DNA of 64,000 nt, from the NCBI RefSeq assembly GCF_016862935.1, contig NZ_BONX01000064.1, forward strand, positions 23,815 to 87,814. The letters are read 5' to 3'. Both the position numbers and the translations under genes were made by a program. The notes below the pieces were generated by a model. That model did not search any database and was not told where the DNA came from. It saw only the letters and a list, made by a program, of their open reading frames with translations. The stretch comes from Plantactinospora mayteni (GTDB lineage: Bacteria; Actinomycetota; Actinomycetes; Mycobacteriales; Micromonosporaceae). Numbering within the stretch: the first letter of the stretch is position 1; every line of letters starts with the position of its first letter. Below, piece after piece: positions 35,877 to 45,458 of this stretch.

Positions 35877-37180
35877 TACCCGAACACCTTCCGTACCTGT
35901 TCCAGCCCGCGCACCAGAGCGTCGACCTCGCCGGTCGTGGTGTACAGGTAGAACGAGGCGCGGGTGGTCGCCGGTACGCCGAACCGGACGCAGACCGGTC
36001 GCGCACAGTGATGGCCGACCCGCACCTCGACGCCCTCGGCGTCCAGCACCTGACCCACGTCGTGCGGGTGGATGCCCTCCAGCCCGAACGAGATCGTCCC
36101 GCCCCGGCCGACGGGTACGGTCGGACCGAAGATCCGCAGCCCGGGAACGGTCTCCAGGGCGTCCAGCGCGTACGCGGTCAGCTCCTTCTCGTGCCACTGG
36201 ATCGCCCGCATGCCGATCCCGGTCAGGTAGTCCACCGCCGCGCCCAGCGCCACCGCCTCGGCGATCGGCGGGGTACCCGCCTCGAACCGGGCCGGCGGCG
36301 GCGCGTAGGTCGAGCCGGTCATCGCGACCGTCTCGATCATCGAACCACCGCCGAAGACCGGCGGCATCGCGGCCAGCAGCTCGCCCCGGCCCCAGAGCAC
36401 CCCGATCCCGCTCGGCGCGCACATCTTGTGCCCGGTGAACGCGATGAAGTCGGCGTCCAGGTCGACCACGTCGACCGGCAGGTGCGGCACCGACTGCGAG
36501 CAGTCGAGCAGCAGCAGCGCGCCGACCTGGCGGACCCGCTCGGTGATCCGGGCGGTGGCGTTGATCGTGCCGAGGATGTTGGACATGTGCACGAACGAGA
36601 CCAGCTTGGTCCGCTCGTTGACCAGCTCCTCCAGCCCCGACTCGTCGAGCCGGCCGCCGTCGGTGACCGGGAACCAGCGCAGCGTCGCGCCGGTCCGCTC
36701 GCAGAGGAGCTGCCACGGCACGATGTTGGAGTGGTGCTCCATCTCGGAGATCACGATCTCGTCGCCGGGGCCGAGCCGGAACCTCGGGTCACCTCCCGCG
36801 CCGACCGAGGCGTTGGAGAAGGCGTACGCGACCAGGTTGATCGCCTCGGTGGAGTTCTTGACGAACACCACCTCGTCCGGGCTCGGCGCGTTGATGAAGG
36901 TCGCGACCTTCGCCCGGGCCCCCTCGTACGCCTCGGTCGCCTCGGTGCCGACCGTGTGCACCGAGCGGGAGACGTTGCCGTTGTGCCGCTCGTAGTGCTG
37001 GCGCAGCGCGTCCAGCACCTGCCGGGGCTTCTGCGAGGTGTTCGCGCTGTCGAGGTAGACCATCGGGTGGCCGTTGACCTCGCGCCCCAGGATCGGGAAG
37101 TCGGCGCGTACCGCCTCGACGTCGTAGCGCGGCACGTCGTCGTACTGTGGCATCCCCGGTGGGATCGCGATGCTGGTCAT
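35876..37180 (-). CDS. sufS: Cysteine desulfurase SufS
   Basis: 434 residues, group II class V aminotransferase fold. PLP Lys in FTGHKMCAPSGIGVLWG, His in MEHHSNIVPW, active-site Cys in RVGHHCARPVC. Abstracts sulfur from cysteine and passes it to SufU. N-terminal extension MTSIAIPPGMPQYDDVPRYD is common in actinobacteria. 22 bp after sufC. Confidence 0.95.
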   Translation of the reverse strand: MTSIAIPPGMPQYDDVPRYDVEAVRADFPILGREVNGHPMVYLDSANTSQKPRQVLDALRQHYERHNGNVSRSVHTVGTEATEAYEGARAKVATFINAPSPDEVVFVKNSTEAINLVAYAFSNASVGAGGDPRFRLGPGDEIVISEMEHHSNIVPWQLLCERTGATLRWFPVTDGGRLDESGLEELVNERTKLVSFVHMSNILGTINATARITERVRQVGALLLLDCSQSVPHLPVDVVDLDADFIAFTGHKMCAPSGIGVLWGRGELLAAMPPVFGGGSMIETVAMTGSTYAPPPARFEAGTPPIAEAVALGAAVDYLTGIGMRAIQWHEKELTAYALDALETVPGLRIFGPTVPVGRGGTISFGLEGIHPHDVGQVLDAEGVEVRVGHHCARPVCVRFGVPATTRASFYLYTTTGEVDALVRGLEQVRKVFG

Positions 37181-37202
37181 CTCGATGGTGCCCTTCCGGC
37201 TC

Positions 37203-37976
37203 TCAGGCCCGGGCCGTGCCGGCGCCGGCGACGTACCGCTCGTAGCCCTCGGCCTCGAGCTTCTCGGCCAGCTCCGGGCCGCCCTCCTCGACGATCCGGC
37301 CGGCGACGAAGACGTGCACGAAGTCCGGCGTGATGTAGCGGAGGATCCGGGTGTAGTGGGTGATCAGCAGCAGCCCGGTCTCGCCGGTCTCGCGGACCCG
37401 GTTGACGCCCTCGCTGACCACCCGCAGGGCGTCGATGTCGAGGCCGGAGTCGGTCTCGTCGAGGATCGCCACCTTCGGCTTGAGCAGTTCGAGCTGGACG
37501 ATCTCGTGCCGCTTCTTCTCACCGCCGGAGAAGCCCTCGTTCACGTTCCGCTGGGCGAACGCCGGGTCCATCTGGAGCCGCTCCATCGCGCCGCGCAGCT
37601 CGCCGGCCCAGGTGCGCAGCTTCGGCGCCTCGCCGTCCACCGCCGTCTTCGCGGTGCGGAGGAAGTTCGCCACCGACACCCCGGGCACCTCGACCGGGTA
37701 CTGCATGGCCAGGAAGAGGCCGGCGCGGGCCCGCTCGTCGACGGCCATCGACAGCACGTCGACGCCGTCCAGGGTCACCGAACCGCCGGTGATCTCGTAT
37801 TTCGGGTGCCCGGCGATCGAGTACGCCAGCGTCGACTTGCCGGACCCGTTCGGGCCCATGATGGCGTGGGTCTCCCCCGCCCGCACGGTGAGGTCGACCC
37901 CGGCCAGGATCGGCTTCAGCTCGCCCTCGGGCAGCCGGACCGACACCTGTAGGTCACGGATCTCCAGAACGCTCAT
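37203..37976 (-). CDS. sufC: Fe-S assembly ATPase SufC
   Basis: 257 residues. Walker A AIMGPNGSGKSTLAYSIAG, signature FSGGEKKRHEIVQLELL and Walker B KVAILDETDSGLD, the typical SufC variants. Drives conformational change of the SufBC2D scaffold. ATGA overlap with the Rieske gene upstream. Confidence 0.96.
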   Translation of the reverse strand: MSVLEIRDLQVSVRLPEGELKPILAGVDLTVRAGETHAIMGPNGSGKSTLAYSIAGHPKYEITGGSVTLDGVDVLSMAVDERARAGLFLAMQYPVEVPGVSVANFLRTAKTAVDGEAPKLRTWAGELRGAMERLQMDPAFAQRNVNEGFSGGEKKRHEIVQLELLKPKVAILDETDSGLDIDALRVVSEGVNRVRETGETGLLLITHYTRILRYITPDFVHVFVAGRIVEEGGPELAEKLEAEGYERYVAGAGTARA

Positions 37977-38302
37977 GGTGCGGTAACTCCATTGCTCGGT
38001 GTGAGACTCAGGTAGATGTCGCCGTCGCGGATCTCGACGGGATAGACGGGTACGGGTTCGGTGGCGGGCAGCCCGGTCGGCTCACCGGTACGCAGGTCGA
38101 AGCGGGAGCCGTGCAGCCAGCACTCCAGGGTGCAGCCGTCGACCTCGCCCTCGGAGAGCGCGACGGCGGCGTGCGAGCACTCGTCGCGTACGGCATAGAA
38201 GTTGCCGTCCTCGGCGTGCACGACGGCGATCTCCGTGCCGTCCACGTCGGCGGAGATGGCGGTGCCCTTCGGTACGTCCTCGGTCGAACAGATCCGGATC
38301 AT
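37973..38302 (-). CDS. Rieske-type ferredoxin in suf operon
   Basis: 109 residues. Rieske [2Fe-2S] ligands Cys42 and His44 (DECSHAAVALS) with Cys61 and His64 (LECWLHGSRF). Resembles non-heme-oxygenase ferredoxin components; in actinobacterial suf operons it sits between sufD and sufC and may supply electrons for cluster assembly. Overlaps both neighbours by 1-4 bp. Confidence 0.92.
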   Translation of the reverse strand: MIRICSTEDVPKGTAISADVDGTEIAVVHAEDGNFYAVRDECSHAAVALSEGEVDGCTLECWLHGSRFDLRTGEPTGLPATEPVPVYPVEIRDGDIYLSLTPSNGVTAP

Positions 38303-39459
38303 CAGGCCGCAGCCTTCGCGAGTCGGGTCTCGATCTGCTCGCCCAGCCGGTCCCGCAGTCCCTCGGCCGGGATCTTGTTCAGCAGTTCGGCGAAGAAGCC
38401 CCGGACCACCAGCTTGCGCGCCTCGTCCTCCGGGATGCCCCGAGCCATCAGGTAGAAGAGCTGCTCGTCGTCGAAGCGCCCGGTCGCGCTGGCGTGCCCG
38501 GCGCCGGCCACCTCGCCGGTCTCGATCTCCAGGTTGGGTACGGAATCGGCCCGGGCGCCGTCGGTCAGCACCAGGTTGCGGTTGATCTCGTACGTGTCGG
38601 TACCGGTGGCGGCGGCCCGGATCAGCACGTCGCCGACCCAGACGGTGTGCGCGCTGGCGCCCTGGAGCGCGCCCCGGTAGCCGACGTAGCTGCGGCAGTC
38701 CGGCACGCTGTGGTCGACGAGTTGGCGGTGCTCCAGGTGCTGGCCGGCGTCGGCGAAGTAGAGGCCGTAGAGTTCGGCCTCGCCGCCCCGGCCGGTGTAT
38801 TCCACGCTGGTGTACTGCCGGACCAGCTCCCCGCCCAGGCTCACCTGGACGTGCGTCACCTTGGCGTCCCGGCCGAGCCGGACCTTCAGGTGCTGGGCCT
38901 GCACCGCGTCCGATGCCCAGTCGGCGACGGTCACCAGGGTCAGCCTGGCACCCTCGTCGACCGCGACCTCGACGTTGTCGGCCAGGGTCACCGAACCGGT
39001 CTGCTCCAGCACCAGCGTCACCTCGGCGAACCGGCCGACGTCGACGAAGGTGTGCCCGAAGGAGGCACCGTCGGCGCCCTGCCCGACCAGCCGGACGGTC
39101 ACCGGCTCGGCCGGCCGGGTCTCCGGGGCCACCGCGACGACCACCGCCTCGCCGGCCCGGCCGTGCGCCAGCGCGCTGATCCGGTCGAACGGGGTCAGCA
39201 CGCTGCCGATCCGGGCGTCACCCTCGTGTACGCCGCCGAAGGTCACCCCGTCGGGCAGCGCGGCGACCTCGTAGCGCAGCCGGCCGTCGACCGGGGTGAA
39301 CGTGTCGTCGGCCAGGCCGTGCAGCCGCTTCAGCGGGGTGAACCGCCACTCCTCCTCCAGGCCGGTCAGGGCCGGGAAGTCGCGGACGTCGTACGAGCGG
39401 AGCGTCTGCGCCTTGGTCTGCGCGACCGGCGCGGCGGGCGCGAATGCTTCGGTAGTCAT
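38302..39459 (-). CDS. sufD: Fe-S cluster scaffold subunit SufD
   Basis: 385 residues. Beta-helix family shared with SufB; key C-terminal region HASATGRFDDEQLFYLMARG and GIPEDEARKLVVRGFFAELL. Forms the SufBC2D complex. Stop and Rieske start overlap by one base. Confidence 0.95.
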   Translation of the reverse strand: MTTEAFAPAAPVAQTKAQTLRSYDVRDFPALTGLEEEWRFTPLKRLHGLADDTFTPVDGRLRYEVAALPDGVTFGGVHEGDARIGSVLTPFDRISALAHGRAGEAVVVAVAPETRPAEPVTVRLVGQGADGASFGHTFVDVGRFAEVTLVLEQTGSVTLADNVEVAVDEGARLTLVTVADWASDAVQAQHLKVRLGRDAKVTHVQVSLGGELVRQYTSVEYTGRGGEAELYGLYFADAGQHLEHRQLVDHSVPDCRSYVGYRGALQGASAHTVWVGDVLIRAAATGTDTYEINRNLVLTDGARADSVPNLEIETGEVAGAGHASATGRFDDEQLFYLMARGIPEDEARKLVVRGFFAELLNKIPAEGLRDRLGEQIETRLAKAAA

Positions 39460-39514
39460 CTCTTCCTTGGTCTTGTCTCGCGAGGTCCGAGGCGGATCGG
39501 CGGGGCGACCGGCG

Positions 39515-40945
39515 TCAGCCGACCGCGCCCTCCATCTGGAGCTCGATCAGCCGGTTCAGCTCCAGCGCGTACTCCATCGGGAGTTCCTTGGCGATCGGCT
39601 CGATGAAGCCGCGCACGATCATCGCCATCGCCTCGTCCTCGGTCAGCCCCCGGCTCATCAGGTAGAAGAGCTGGTCCTCGCTGACCTTCGAGACGGTCGC
39701 CTCGTGCCCCATCGCCACGTCGTCCTCGCGGATGTCGACGTACGGGTAGGTGTCCGACCGGGAGATGGTGTCCACCAGCAGCGCGTCGCACTTGACGGTG
39801 CTCTTGCTGTGGTGCGAGCCCTCCAGCACCTGCACCAGGCCCCGGTAGGACGTCCGCCCACCGGCCCGGGCGATCGACTTGGAGACGATCGTGCTGGAGG
39901 TGTGCGGGGCGGCGTGCACCATCTTGGCGCCGGCGTCCTGGTGCTGGCCCTCGCCGGCCATCGCCACCGAGAGCACCTCGCCCTTGGCGTGCTCGCCGGT
40001 CATCCAGACCGCCGGGTATTTCATCGTCACCTTGGAGCCGATGTTGCCGTCGATCCACTCCATGGTCGCGCCCTCGTGGCAGACCGCCCGCTTGGTGACC
40101 AGGTTGTAGACGTTGTTCGACCAGTTCTGGATGGTCGTGTAGCGGCAGCGCGCGTTCTTCTTCACCACGATCTCGACGACCGCGCTGTGCAGCGAGTCGG
40201 AGGAGTAGATCGGCGCGGTGCAGCCCTCGACGTAGTGCACGTACGCGCCCTCGTCGACGATGATCAGCGTCCGCTCGAACTGGCCCATGTTCTCGGTGTT
40301 GATCCGGAAGTACGCCTGGAGCGGGATCTCGACGTTGACGCCCTTCGGCACGTAGATGAAGGAGCCGCCGGACCAGACCGAGGTGTTCAGCGCGGCGAAC
40401 TTGTTGTCCCCGACCGGGATCACCGTGCCGAAGTATTCCTTGAAGAGGTCCTCGTGCTCCTTGAGCGCGGTGTCGGTGTCCAGGAAGACGACGCCCTGCT
40501 CCTCCAGGTCCTCACGGATCTTGTGGTAGACCACCTCGGACTCGTACTGGGCGGCGACACCGGCGACCAGCCGCTGCTTCTCGGCCTCCGGGATGCCCAG
40601 CTTGTCGTAGGTGTTCTTGATGTCCTCGGGCAGGTCCTCCCAGCTCGCGGCCTGCTTCTCGGTGGACCGGACGAAGTACTTGATGTTGTCGAAGTCGATC
40701 CCGCCGAGGTCGGCACCCCAGTTCGGCATCGGCTTGCGGCCGAACAGCCGCAGCCCCTTCAGCCGCAGGTCGAGCATCCAGGCGGGCTCGTTCTTCTTGG
40801 CGGAGATGTCCCGGACCACGGCCTCGTTCAGGCCACGCTGGGCGGCGGAACCGGCGACGTCGGAGTCGGCCCAGCCGTACTCGTAGCGACCCAGGGCGGC
40901 GAGCTGCTCCTCCTGCGTCATGGGCTGGACGATCTGCTCGGTCAT
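39515..40945 (-). CDS. sufB: Fe-S cluster scaffold subunit SufB
   Basis: 476 residues. Family motifs: [39 protein letters not shown] with the conserved Cys, and [20 protein letters not shown] near the C-terminus. Assembles the nascent cluster. ATGA overlap with sufR, so it is co-transcribed with its regulator. Confidence 0.97.
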   Translation of the reverse strand: MTEQIVQPMTQEEQLAALGRYEYGWADSDVAGSAAQRGLNEAVVRDISAKKNEPAWMLDLRLKGLRLFGRKPMPNWGADLGGIDFDNIKYFVRSTEKQAASWEDLPEDIKNTYDKLGIPEAEKQRLVAGVAAQYESEVVYHKIREDLEEQGVVFLDTDTALKEHEDLFKEYFGTVIPVGDNKFAALNTSVWSGGSFIYVPKGVNVEIPLQAYFRINTENMGQFERTLIIVDEGAYVHYVEGCTAPIYSSDSLHSAVVEIVVKKNARCRYTTIQNWSNNVYNLVTKRAVCHEGATMEWIDGNIGSKVTMKYPAVWMTGEHAKGEVLSVAMAGEGQHQDAGAKMVHAAPHTSSTIVSKSIARAGGRTSYRGLVQVLEGSHHSKSTVKCDALLVDTISRSDTYPYVDIREDDVAMGHEATVSKVSEDQLFYLMSRGLTEDEAMAMIVRGFIEPIAKELPMEYALELNRLIELQMEGAVG

Positions 40946-41706
40946 CTATCTGTCCTCACACTGCTGACGGAAGGTTTGGGCTGGGTCGGGATGTGCGTGG
41001 TGCACACCCCGTCGCCGTGGGCGATGGTGGCGAGCCGCTGCACGTGGGTGCCGACCAGGCGGGAGATGACCGCCGTCTCGGCCTCGCACAGCTGGGGAAA
41101 CTCCACGGCCACGTGGGCCACCGGGCAGTGGTGCTGGCAGAGCTGCCCGCCGGAGGCGATCGTGGACGCGTTGGCAGCGTATCCCTCGGCGGTCAGCGCC
41201 TCGGCGAGTGCCTCTGCCCTGGCCAGCGGGTCGTCCCCGGCATCCTCCAGGGCGGCCCGGCAGCGGGCCTCCAGCGCCGCGACCTGCTCGGCGGCGAAGG
41301 CGTCGACGGCGTCCGGCCCACCGTGCCGGGAGATCCAGCGCAGCGCGGCGGTGGCCATCCCGTCATAGGTGTGGGTGCCGCAGCGCCGCCGGCCGGAGTC
41401 GGTGAGCCGGAAGATCCGGGCGGGCCGGCCGCGACCGCGCTGGCCACGGATGACCTGGTCACGGGCGACCACGTCGCCGTCGGCGAGCATCGCGTCCAGG
41501 TGCCGGCGGATCGCCGCCGGGCTGAGCCCCAGCTCCGCGCCGAGCTGCGCGGCGGTTGCCGCGCCGTGCTCCAGCAGCAACTGGGTCACCCTGTCCCGGG
41601 TGGGGCGGCCGTCCGGACCGGCGACCTCAGCGGCGGCGGGCGCGGCGGAACCGGCGACCGGATCGGTCACCCGCTCCTGCTCCGAGTACGCCGCCAGGTT
41701 TTTCAC
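40942..41706 (-). CDS. sufR: SUF operon repressor SufR
   Basis: 254 residues. Winged HTH (about 36-105: [20 protein letters not shown]) and a C-terminal sensor domain with Cys190, Cys194, Cys207 and Cys235. The Cys194-x12-Cys207-x27-Cys235 spacing equals that of mycobacterial SufR, which binds [4Fe-4S] and represses suf when the cluster is present. The GTG at 41706 is seven bases after TAACGT (leaderless). The start region TACGCCAACGTTACGTA (41707-41723 area) is the probable autoregulatory target. Confidence 0.93.
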   Translation of the reverse strand: MKNLAAYSEQERVTDPVAGSAAPAAAEVAGPDGRPTRDRVTQLLLEHGAATAAQLGAELGLSPAAIRRHLDAMLADGDVVARDQVIRGQRGRGRPARIFRLTDSGRRRCGTHTYDGMATAALRWISRHGGPDAVDAFAAEQVAALEARCRAALEDAGDDPLARAEALAEALTAEGYAANASTIASGGQLCQHHCPVAHVAVEFPQLCEAETAVISRLVGTHVQRLATIAHGDGVCTTHIPTQPKPSVSSVRTDR

Positions 41707-41822
41707 TACGCCAACGTTACGTATTTCCTCGAAGGTCCGCAAACCCGGGGTCCGGTGATCCAGACCACCGGGCGGCGGACGCGCCGCCCAGCATGATCAC
41801 ATTTGCACGTACCATGGCCGGC

Positions 41823-42767
41823 GTGAGCCGATTCGGCGAATTTTCCGGCAAACCCACCCTATCGCGACTGGCTCTCGCCTCCGTGGTGGGAAACGTGCTG
41901 ATCGTCGGGACCGGTGGCGCGGTCCGGCTGACCAAGTCCGGGCTCGGCTGCCCCACCTGGCCCCGCTGCACCGACGAGTCGTACGTGGCGACCGCCGAGA
42001 TGGGCGTGCACGGGGTGATCGAGTTCGGCAACCGGCTGCTCACCTTCGCGCTCGCCGCCGTGGTCATCGCCGCAGTGGTGGCCGCCTGGCGGCAGCGCCC
42101 GGCCCGCCGGGGGCTCCGGTGGCTCAGCGTCGGCGCCGCGTTCGGCATCCCGGCACAGGCGGTGATCGGCGGGATCACCGTGCTCACCGATCTGAACCCG
42201 TGGGTGGTCGGGCTGCACTTCCTCGCCTCGATGGCGGTGATCGCGGCGGCGTACGCGTTCTGGCGCCGGACCCTCGAACCGGACGGACCGGCCCGGCCGA
42301 CCGTACCGGCACCGCTGCGTGCCCTCGGCTGGCTCACCGCCGGGGTGGCCGCGGCCGTACTCGTGGTCGGCACCTGGGTGACCGGCAGCGGCCCGCACTC
42401 CGGCGACTCCGGGGCGGCCCGCAACGGACTGGACCCGGAGACCATCTCCCAGGTGCACGCCGACACGGTCTTCCTGCTGCTGGGGCTCTCGATCGCGGCC
42501 TGGTTCGCGTTCCGCGCGGTGGGCGCACCGGCCGGCGCGGTCCGGGCGGCCGGCCTGCTCGTGCTCGCCGAACTCGGCCAGGGCCTGATCGGCTTCGTGC
42601 AGTACTTCACCGGCCTGCCGGTGGCACTGGTCGGCGCGCACATGCTCGGCTCCTGCCTGGTCTGGCTCGCCGCGCTCGCGGTGCTCTGGTCGACCCGGGA
42701 ACGCACCGCCGCACCGGCCGTCCCGCCGAGCCAGGCCCAGCCCGAGTACGCCGGCACGGCGCACTGA
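41823..42767 (+). CDS. ctaA: Heme A synthase CtaA (COX15 family)
   Basis: 314 residues with about eight membrane segments. Heme ligand-type His residues and family motifs: GGAVRLTKSGLGCPTWPRC (Cys pair), EMGVHGVIEFGNRLLT, and VGLHFLAS and QVHADTVFLLLG. Oxidises heme O to heme A for cytochrome oxidase. The GTG at 41823 follows TACCAT by 7 nt (leaderless); upstream in-frame ATGs exist at 41793 and 41814. Divergent from sufR. Confidence 0.93.
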   Translation: MSRFGEFSGKPTLSRLALASVVGNVLIVGTGGAVRLTKSGLGCPTWPRCTDESYVATAEMGVHGVIEFGNRLLTFALAAVVIAAVVAAWRQRPARRGLRWLSVGAAFGIPAQAVIGGITVLTDLNPWVVGLHFLASMAVIAAAYAFWRRTLEPDGPARPTVPAPLRALGWLTAGVAAAVLVVGTWVTGSGPHSGDSGAARNGLDPETISQVHADTVFLLLGLSIAAWFAFRAVGAPAGAVRAAGLLVLAELGQGLIGFVQYFTGLPVALVGAHMLGSCLVWLAALAVLWSTRERTAAPAVPPSQAQPEYAGTAH

Positions 42768-42801
42768 CGATCGGAACTGTGCCCGGCCCGGCGGCAGGAG
42801 A

Positions 42802-43755
42802 TCAGCCGAGCCGGGCGGCGATGGCGTCGGCGAGGCGGTCGGCCGCGCCCGGCTCGTGGGCCAGGAAGAGCGACGGCTCGGTGAGTTCCAGCTCGACCAG
42901 CATCGGCGCGCCGTCCGGGCCCGGAATCAGGTCCACCCGGGCGTAGAGCGGCCGACCCGGACCGCCGGGGAGCGCCGCGAGTACCCGCTCGGCGACCGCG
43001 AGTTCCGGCTCCGCCGGGGTACGCGGGGTGATCCGCTCCGGCCGGAACAGCCCGTCGACGCCGTAGTCCGGGCCGACCAGCATCGGCCCCTTCCGGACCG
43101 CGTGGCTGAACCGGAGCCCGTCCGGGCCGGCGACGAAGAGCAGCGACGTCTCCCCGGCGGTGTCCACGGCGGTCAGGTACGGCTGCACCATCACCCACCG
43201 TCCGGCCGCGTGCAGCCGCTTGACGTGTCCGGCGGCCAACTCCCGGTTCTCCTCGTCGGCCAGGTCGTACCGGCCGGTGTCCACGCTCCCGGCGCCGACG
43301 ACGGGCTTGACGACGTACTCGCCGGGCTCGGCCGGGAGCGTCCAGTCGGCGTCGGGGCCGAGCCAGCTCGTCGGCACCGTCGGCAGCCCGGCCTCGGCGA
43401 GTTCCCGCAGGTAGCGCTTGTCGGTGTTCCAGCGCACCAGGTCGGCCGCATTGGCCAGCCGGGGCACGGTGTCGGCCCAGGCGACGAACTCGGCGCGCCG
43501 GCTCGGATAGTCCCAGGCCGAGCGGAGCACCGCCAGGGCGTAGCCGGCCCAGTCCACGTCCGGGTCGTCCCAGACCGCCGCCTCGACCCGGATGCCGCGT
43601 TCGGCGAGCGGCTCCAGTACCAGCCGGTCGTCGGGGTCGAGTTCGGGAAGGTCGGCGCAGGTAATGAGAGCGACCCGGGGCTCACCCCGGGCCGCACGGT
43701 TGTTATCGGACAAAATTATCAACGAGCCAGGGTGCGTCGAGCCATCGACCGCCAT
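42802..43755 (-). CDS. ATP-grasp family ligase-like protein
   Basis: Up to 317 residues. ATP-grasp pattern: preATP domain ALITCADLPELDPDDRLVLE, then RWNTDKRYLRELAEAG, EYVVKPVVGAGS (ATP-binding Lys) and metal region LYARVDLIPGPDG with MLVELELTEPSLF. Resembles DcsG-type and peptide-ligase ATP-grasp proteins; substrate unknown. The start is uncertain: TTG at 43722 overlaps the previous stop (TTGA), and the ATG at 43755 overlaps that gene by 37 bp. Confidence 0.8.
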   Translation of the reverse strand: MAVDGSTHPGSLIILSDNNRAARGEPRVALITCADLPELDPDDRLVLEPLAERGIRVEAAVWDDPDVDWAGYALAVLRSAWDYPSRRAEFVAWADTVPRLANAADLVRWNTDKRYLRELAEAGLPTVPTSWLGPDADWTLPAEPGEYVVKPVVGAGSVDTGRYDLADEENRELAAGHVKRLHAAGRWVMVQPYLTAVDTAGETSLLFVAGPDGLRFSHAVRKGPMLVGPDYGVDGLFRPERITPRTPAEPELAVAERVLAALPGGPGRPLYARVDLIPGPDGAPMLVELELTEPSLFLAHEPGAADRLADAIAARLG

Positions 43756-44054
43756 AGGTCATTACTCGGGCGCATCTGGTCCATCAGTTCCCGCTCCCAT
43801 TCGTTTTCCACGGCAACCCCCGCCTTGGCGCAGGCCAGTCGCGCGACATCGGTGCTCTCCGCGAACTGGTCAGCCCACACGCCGTCCTCCCCCACCAGGA
43901 CAATGCGTGCGCCCCGCTTGCCGACGTACTCGATGACCGCCTTCGCGCCGCCGTGCCCGGCGGCGAACGACTGGATGCCGGCGACCAGACCGTTGGGGGT
44001 CTGACCCGCGACGGTCTGCTCGGCCGTCGGCGTCGTATCGGAACCTTCTGCCAT
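43719..44054 (-). CDS. Conserved small protein, unknown function
   Basis: 111 residues, not recognised. Central block GGAKAVIEYVGKRGARIVLVGEDGVWADQFAE looks like an alpha/beta element; no Cys, no membrane segment. TAGGCT seven bases before the ATG indicates a leaderless mRNA. Overlaps the ATP-grasp gene, so the two are likely coupled. Confidence 0.75.
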   Translation of the reverse strand: MAEGSDTTPTAEQTVAGQTPNGLVAGIQSFAAGHGGAKAVIEYVGKRGARIVLVGEDGVWADQFAESTDVARLACAKAGVAVENEWERELMDQMRPSNDLWRSMARRTLAR

Positions 44055-44249
44055 AACGCGAAGCCTAAGCAGACTTCTCCCACCGCGAGGGGCAGCTACC
44101 GATAATTTGTGATGCCGATTACGGTGGGGTTAACCGAAACCACTCACCATCTTTGGGTGATTTTTCGGTGTATACGCGATTAATTCAAAGCCATCATTCA
44201 CGTTGAAGCCCGGCGAACAGGACGAAGAGGCACGAAAGCCTCGAAAACC

Positions 44250-45197
44250 TCAAAGCAGCGCGTCGACCGCGACCGCAGCGAAGACGATCGTCAGATACGT
44301 GATCGACCAGTGGAACAGCCGCATCGGCTTGACCGGCCCGCCCCGGGCGGCCCGCTGGCTCAACCGGTGCGCCTCGACGATGAACATCCCGCCCGCCACC
44401 AGCACGGTGACCCCGTAGACCGGCCCCATGCCCAGCGGCCAGACCAGCACCGACGCCGCCACGGTCAACCAGGTGTAGACCACGATCTCGGCCGTGACCC
44501 GGCGGATCGAGGCCACCACCGGCAGCATCGGGATGCCGGCCCGGGCGTAGTCGTCCTTGAACTTGATGGCCAGGGCGTAGAAGTGCGGCAGTTGCCAGAA
44601 GAACACCACCGCGAACAGCCCCCAGGCCCGCGGCGCCAGCGAGCCGGTCACCGCCGCCCAGCCGATCAGCACCGGGGCCGAGCCGCAGATGCCGCCCCAG
44701 AAGGTGTTCTGCCAGGTGGTCCGCTTCAACCACAGCGTGTAGACGAGGTCGTAGTAGAGGATCGCGCCCAGGGTCAGGCCGGTGGCCAGCCAGTTGGTGA
44801 AGACCGCCATCAGGGTCACCGAGACCACCGCGAGCACCAGCCCGAAGACCAGCGCGTTGCGGGGCGCCACGGTGTGCGTCGGCAGCGGCCGGCGCTTGGT
44901 CCGCTTCATCACCTGGTCGATGTCGCGGTCGATGTAGCAGTTCAGCGCGTTGGCCGCGCCCGCCGCCAGCGACCCGCCGACCAGCACCACCCCGACCAGC
45001 CAGAGCGACGGGATCCCGCCCGCCGCCAGCATCATCGTCGGCACCGTGGAGATCAGCAGCAGCTCGACGATCCGTGGCTTGGTCAACGCGACGTACGCCC
45101 GGATCAGGGCGGCGACGTCGCGTCGCCGGGTCACCTCGCCCGGGGTCCCCGCAGCCGGGGCACCGCCGGTCACGGGGCGCTCGGTGATCATGCTCAC
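44250..45197 (-). CDS. ctaB: Protoheme IX farnesyltransferase (heme O synthase) CtaB
   Basis: 315 residues, about nine membrane segments. UbiA-family Asp-rich motif [20 protein letters not shown] and second loop [14 protein letters not shown]. Farnesylates heme B to heme O, the substrate for CtaA encoded nearby. GTG at 45197 follows GGAAGGTGG. Divergent from tkt. Confidence 0.95.
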   Translation of the reverse strand: MSMITERPVTGGAPAAGTPGEVTRRRDVAALIRAYVALTKPRIVELLLISTVPTMMLAAGGIPSLWLVGVVLVGGSLAAGAANALNCYIDRDIDQVMKRTKRRPLPTHTVAPRNALVFGLVLAVVSVTLMAVFTNWLATGLTLGAILYYDLVYTLWLKRTTWQNTFWGGICGSAPVLIGWAAVTGSLAPRAWGLFAVVFFWQLPHFYALAIKFKDDYARAGIPMLPVVASIRRVTAEIVVYTWLTVAASVLVWPLGMGPVYGVTVLVAGGMFIVEAHRLSQRAARGGPVKPMRLFHWSITYLTIVFAAVAVDALL

Positions 45198-45458
45198 GGA
45201 TTGCCACCTTCCGGCGTCGGGCAGAAGTGATTGGCTGCGGAGGCAGCACGGGTGGCGGCCGACCGAAGGGCCAGCACGCCGACCGACAGCCTACGCGTCG
45301 TCGTTTTCGCTGCCCGGGCGACCCGTCTTCGGTGCGAACGATCACACTTCCGGCGAACCGTGTCGCCGGTGGACGAGATCCGGGGGTTGGCGCGCGGAAG
45401 CGGTCGCTAGGGTCTTGAGGGAGGGTTCCGCCCATCACGCCGAGGAGCACACACGATC
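45198..45458. promoter_or_regulatory. Divergent ctaB/tkt promoter region
   Basis: 261 bp. On the plus strand, TAGGGT (45411-45416) with TTGGCG 15 bp upstream is a candidate tkt promoter, and GAGGAG (45442) is a distant ribosome-binding site. No dyad of note. Confidence 0.4.

Noticed and set aside
35388..36716. Longer N-terminal extension of SufU
   Set aside because: The extension lies within sufS in another frame; the ATG at 35876 gives a full-length SufU with TAATG coupling to sufS.
44100..44200. AT-richer stretch after ctaB with TCACC/GGTGA hairpin as a transferred element
   Set aside because: Short, has no genes or repeats at its ends; more likely the promoter of the 44054 gene and the ctaB 3' end.
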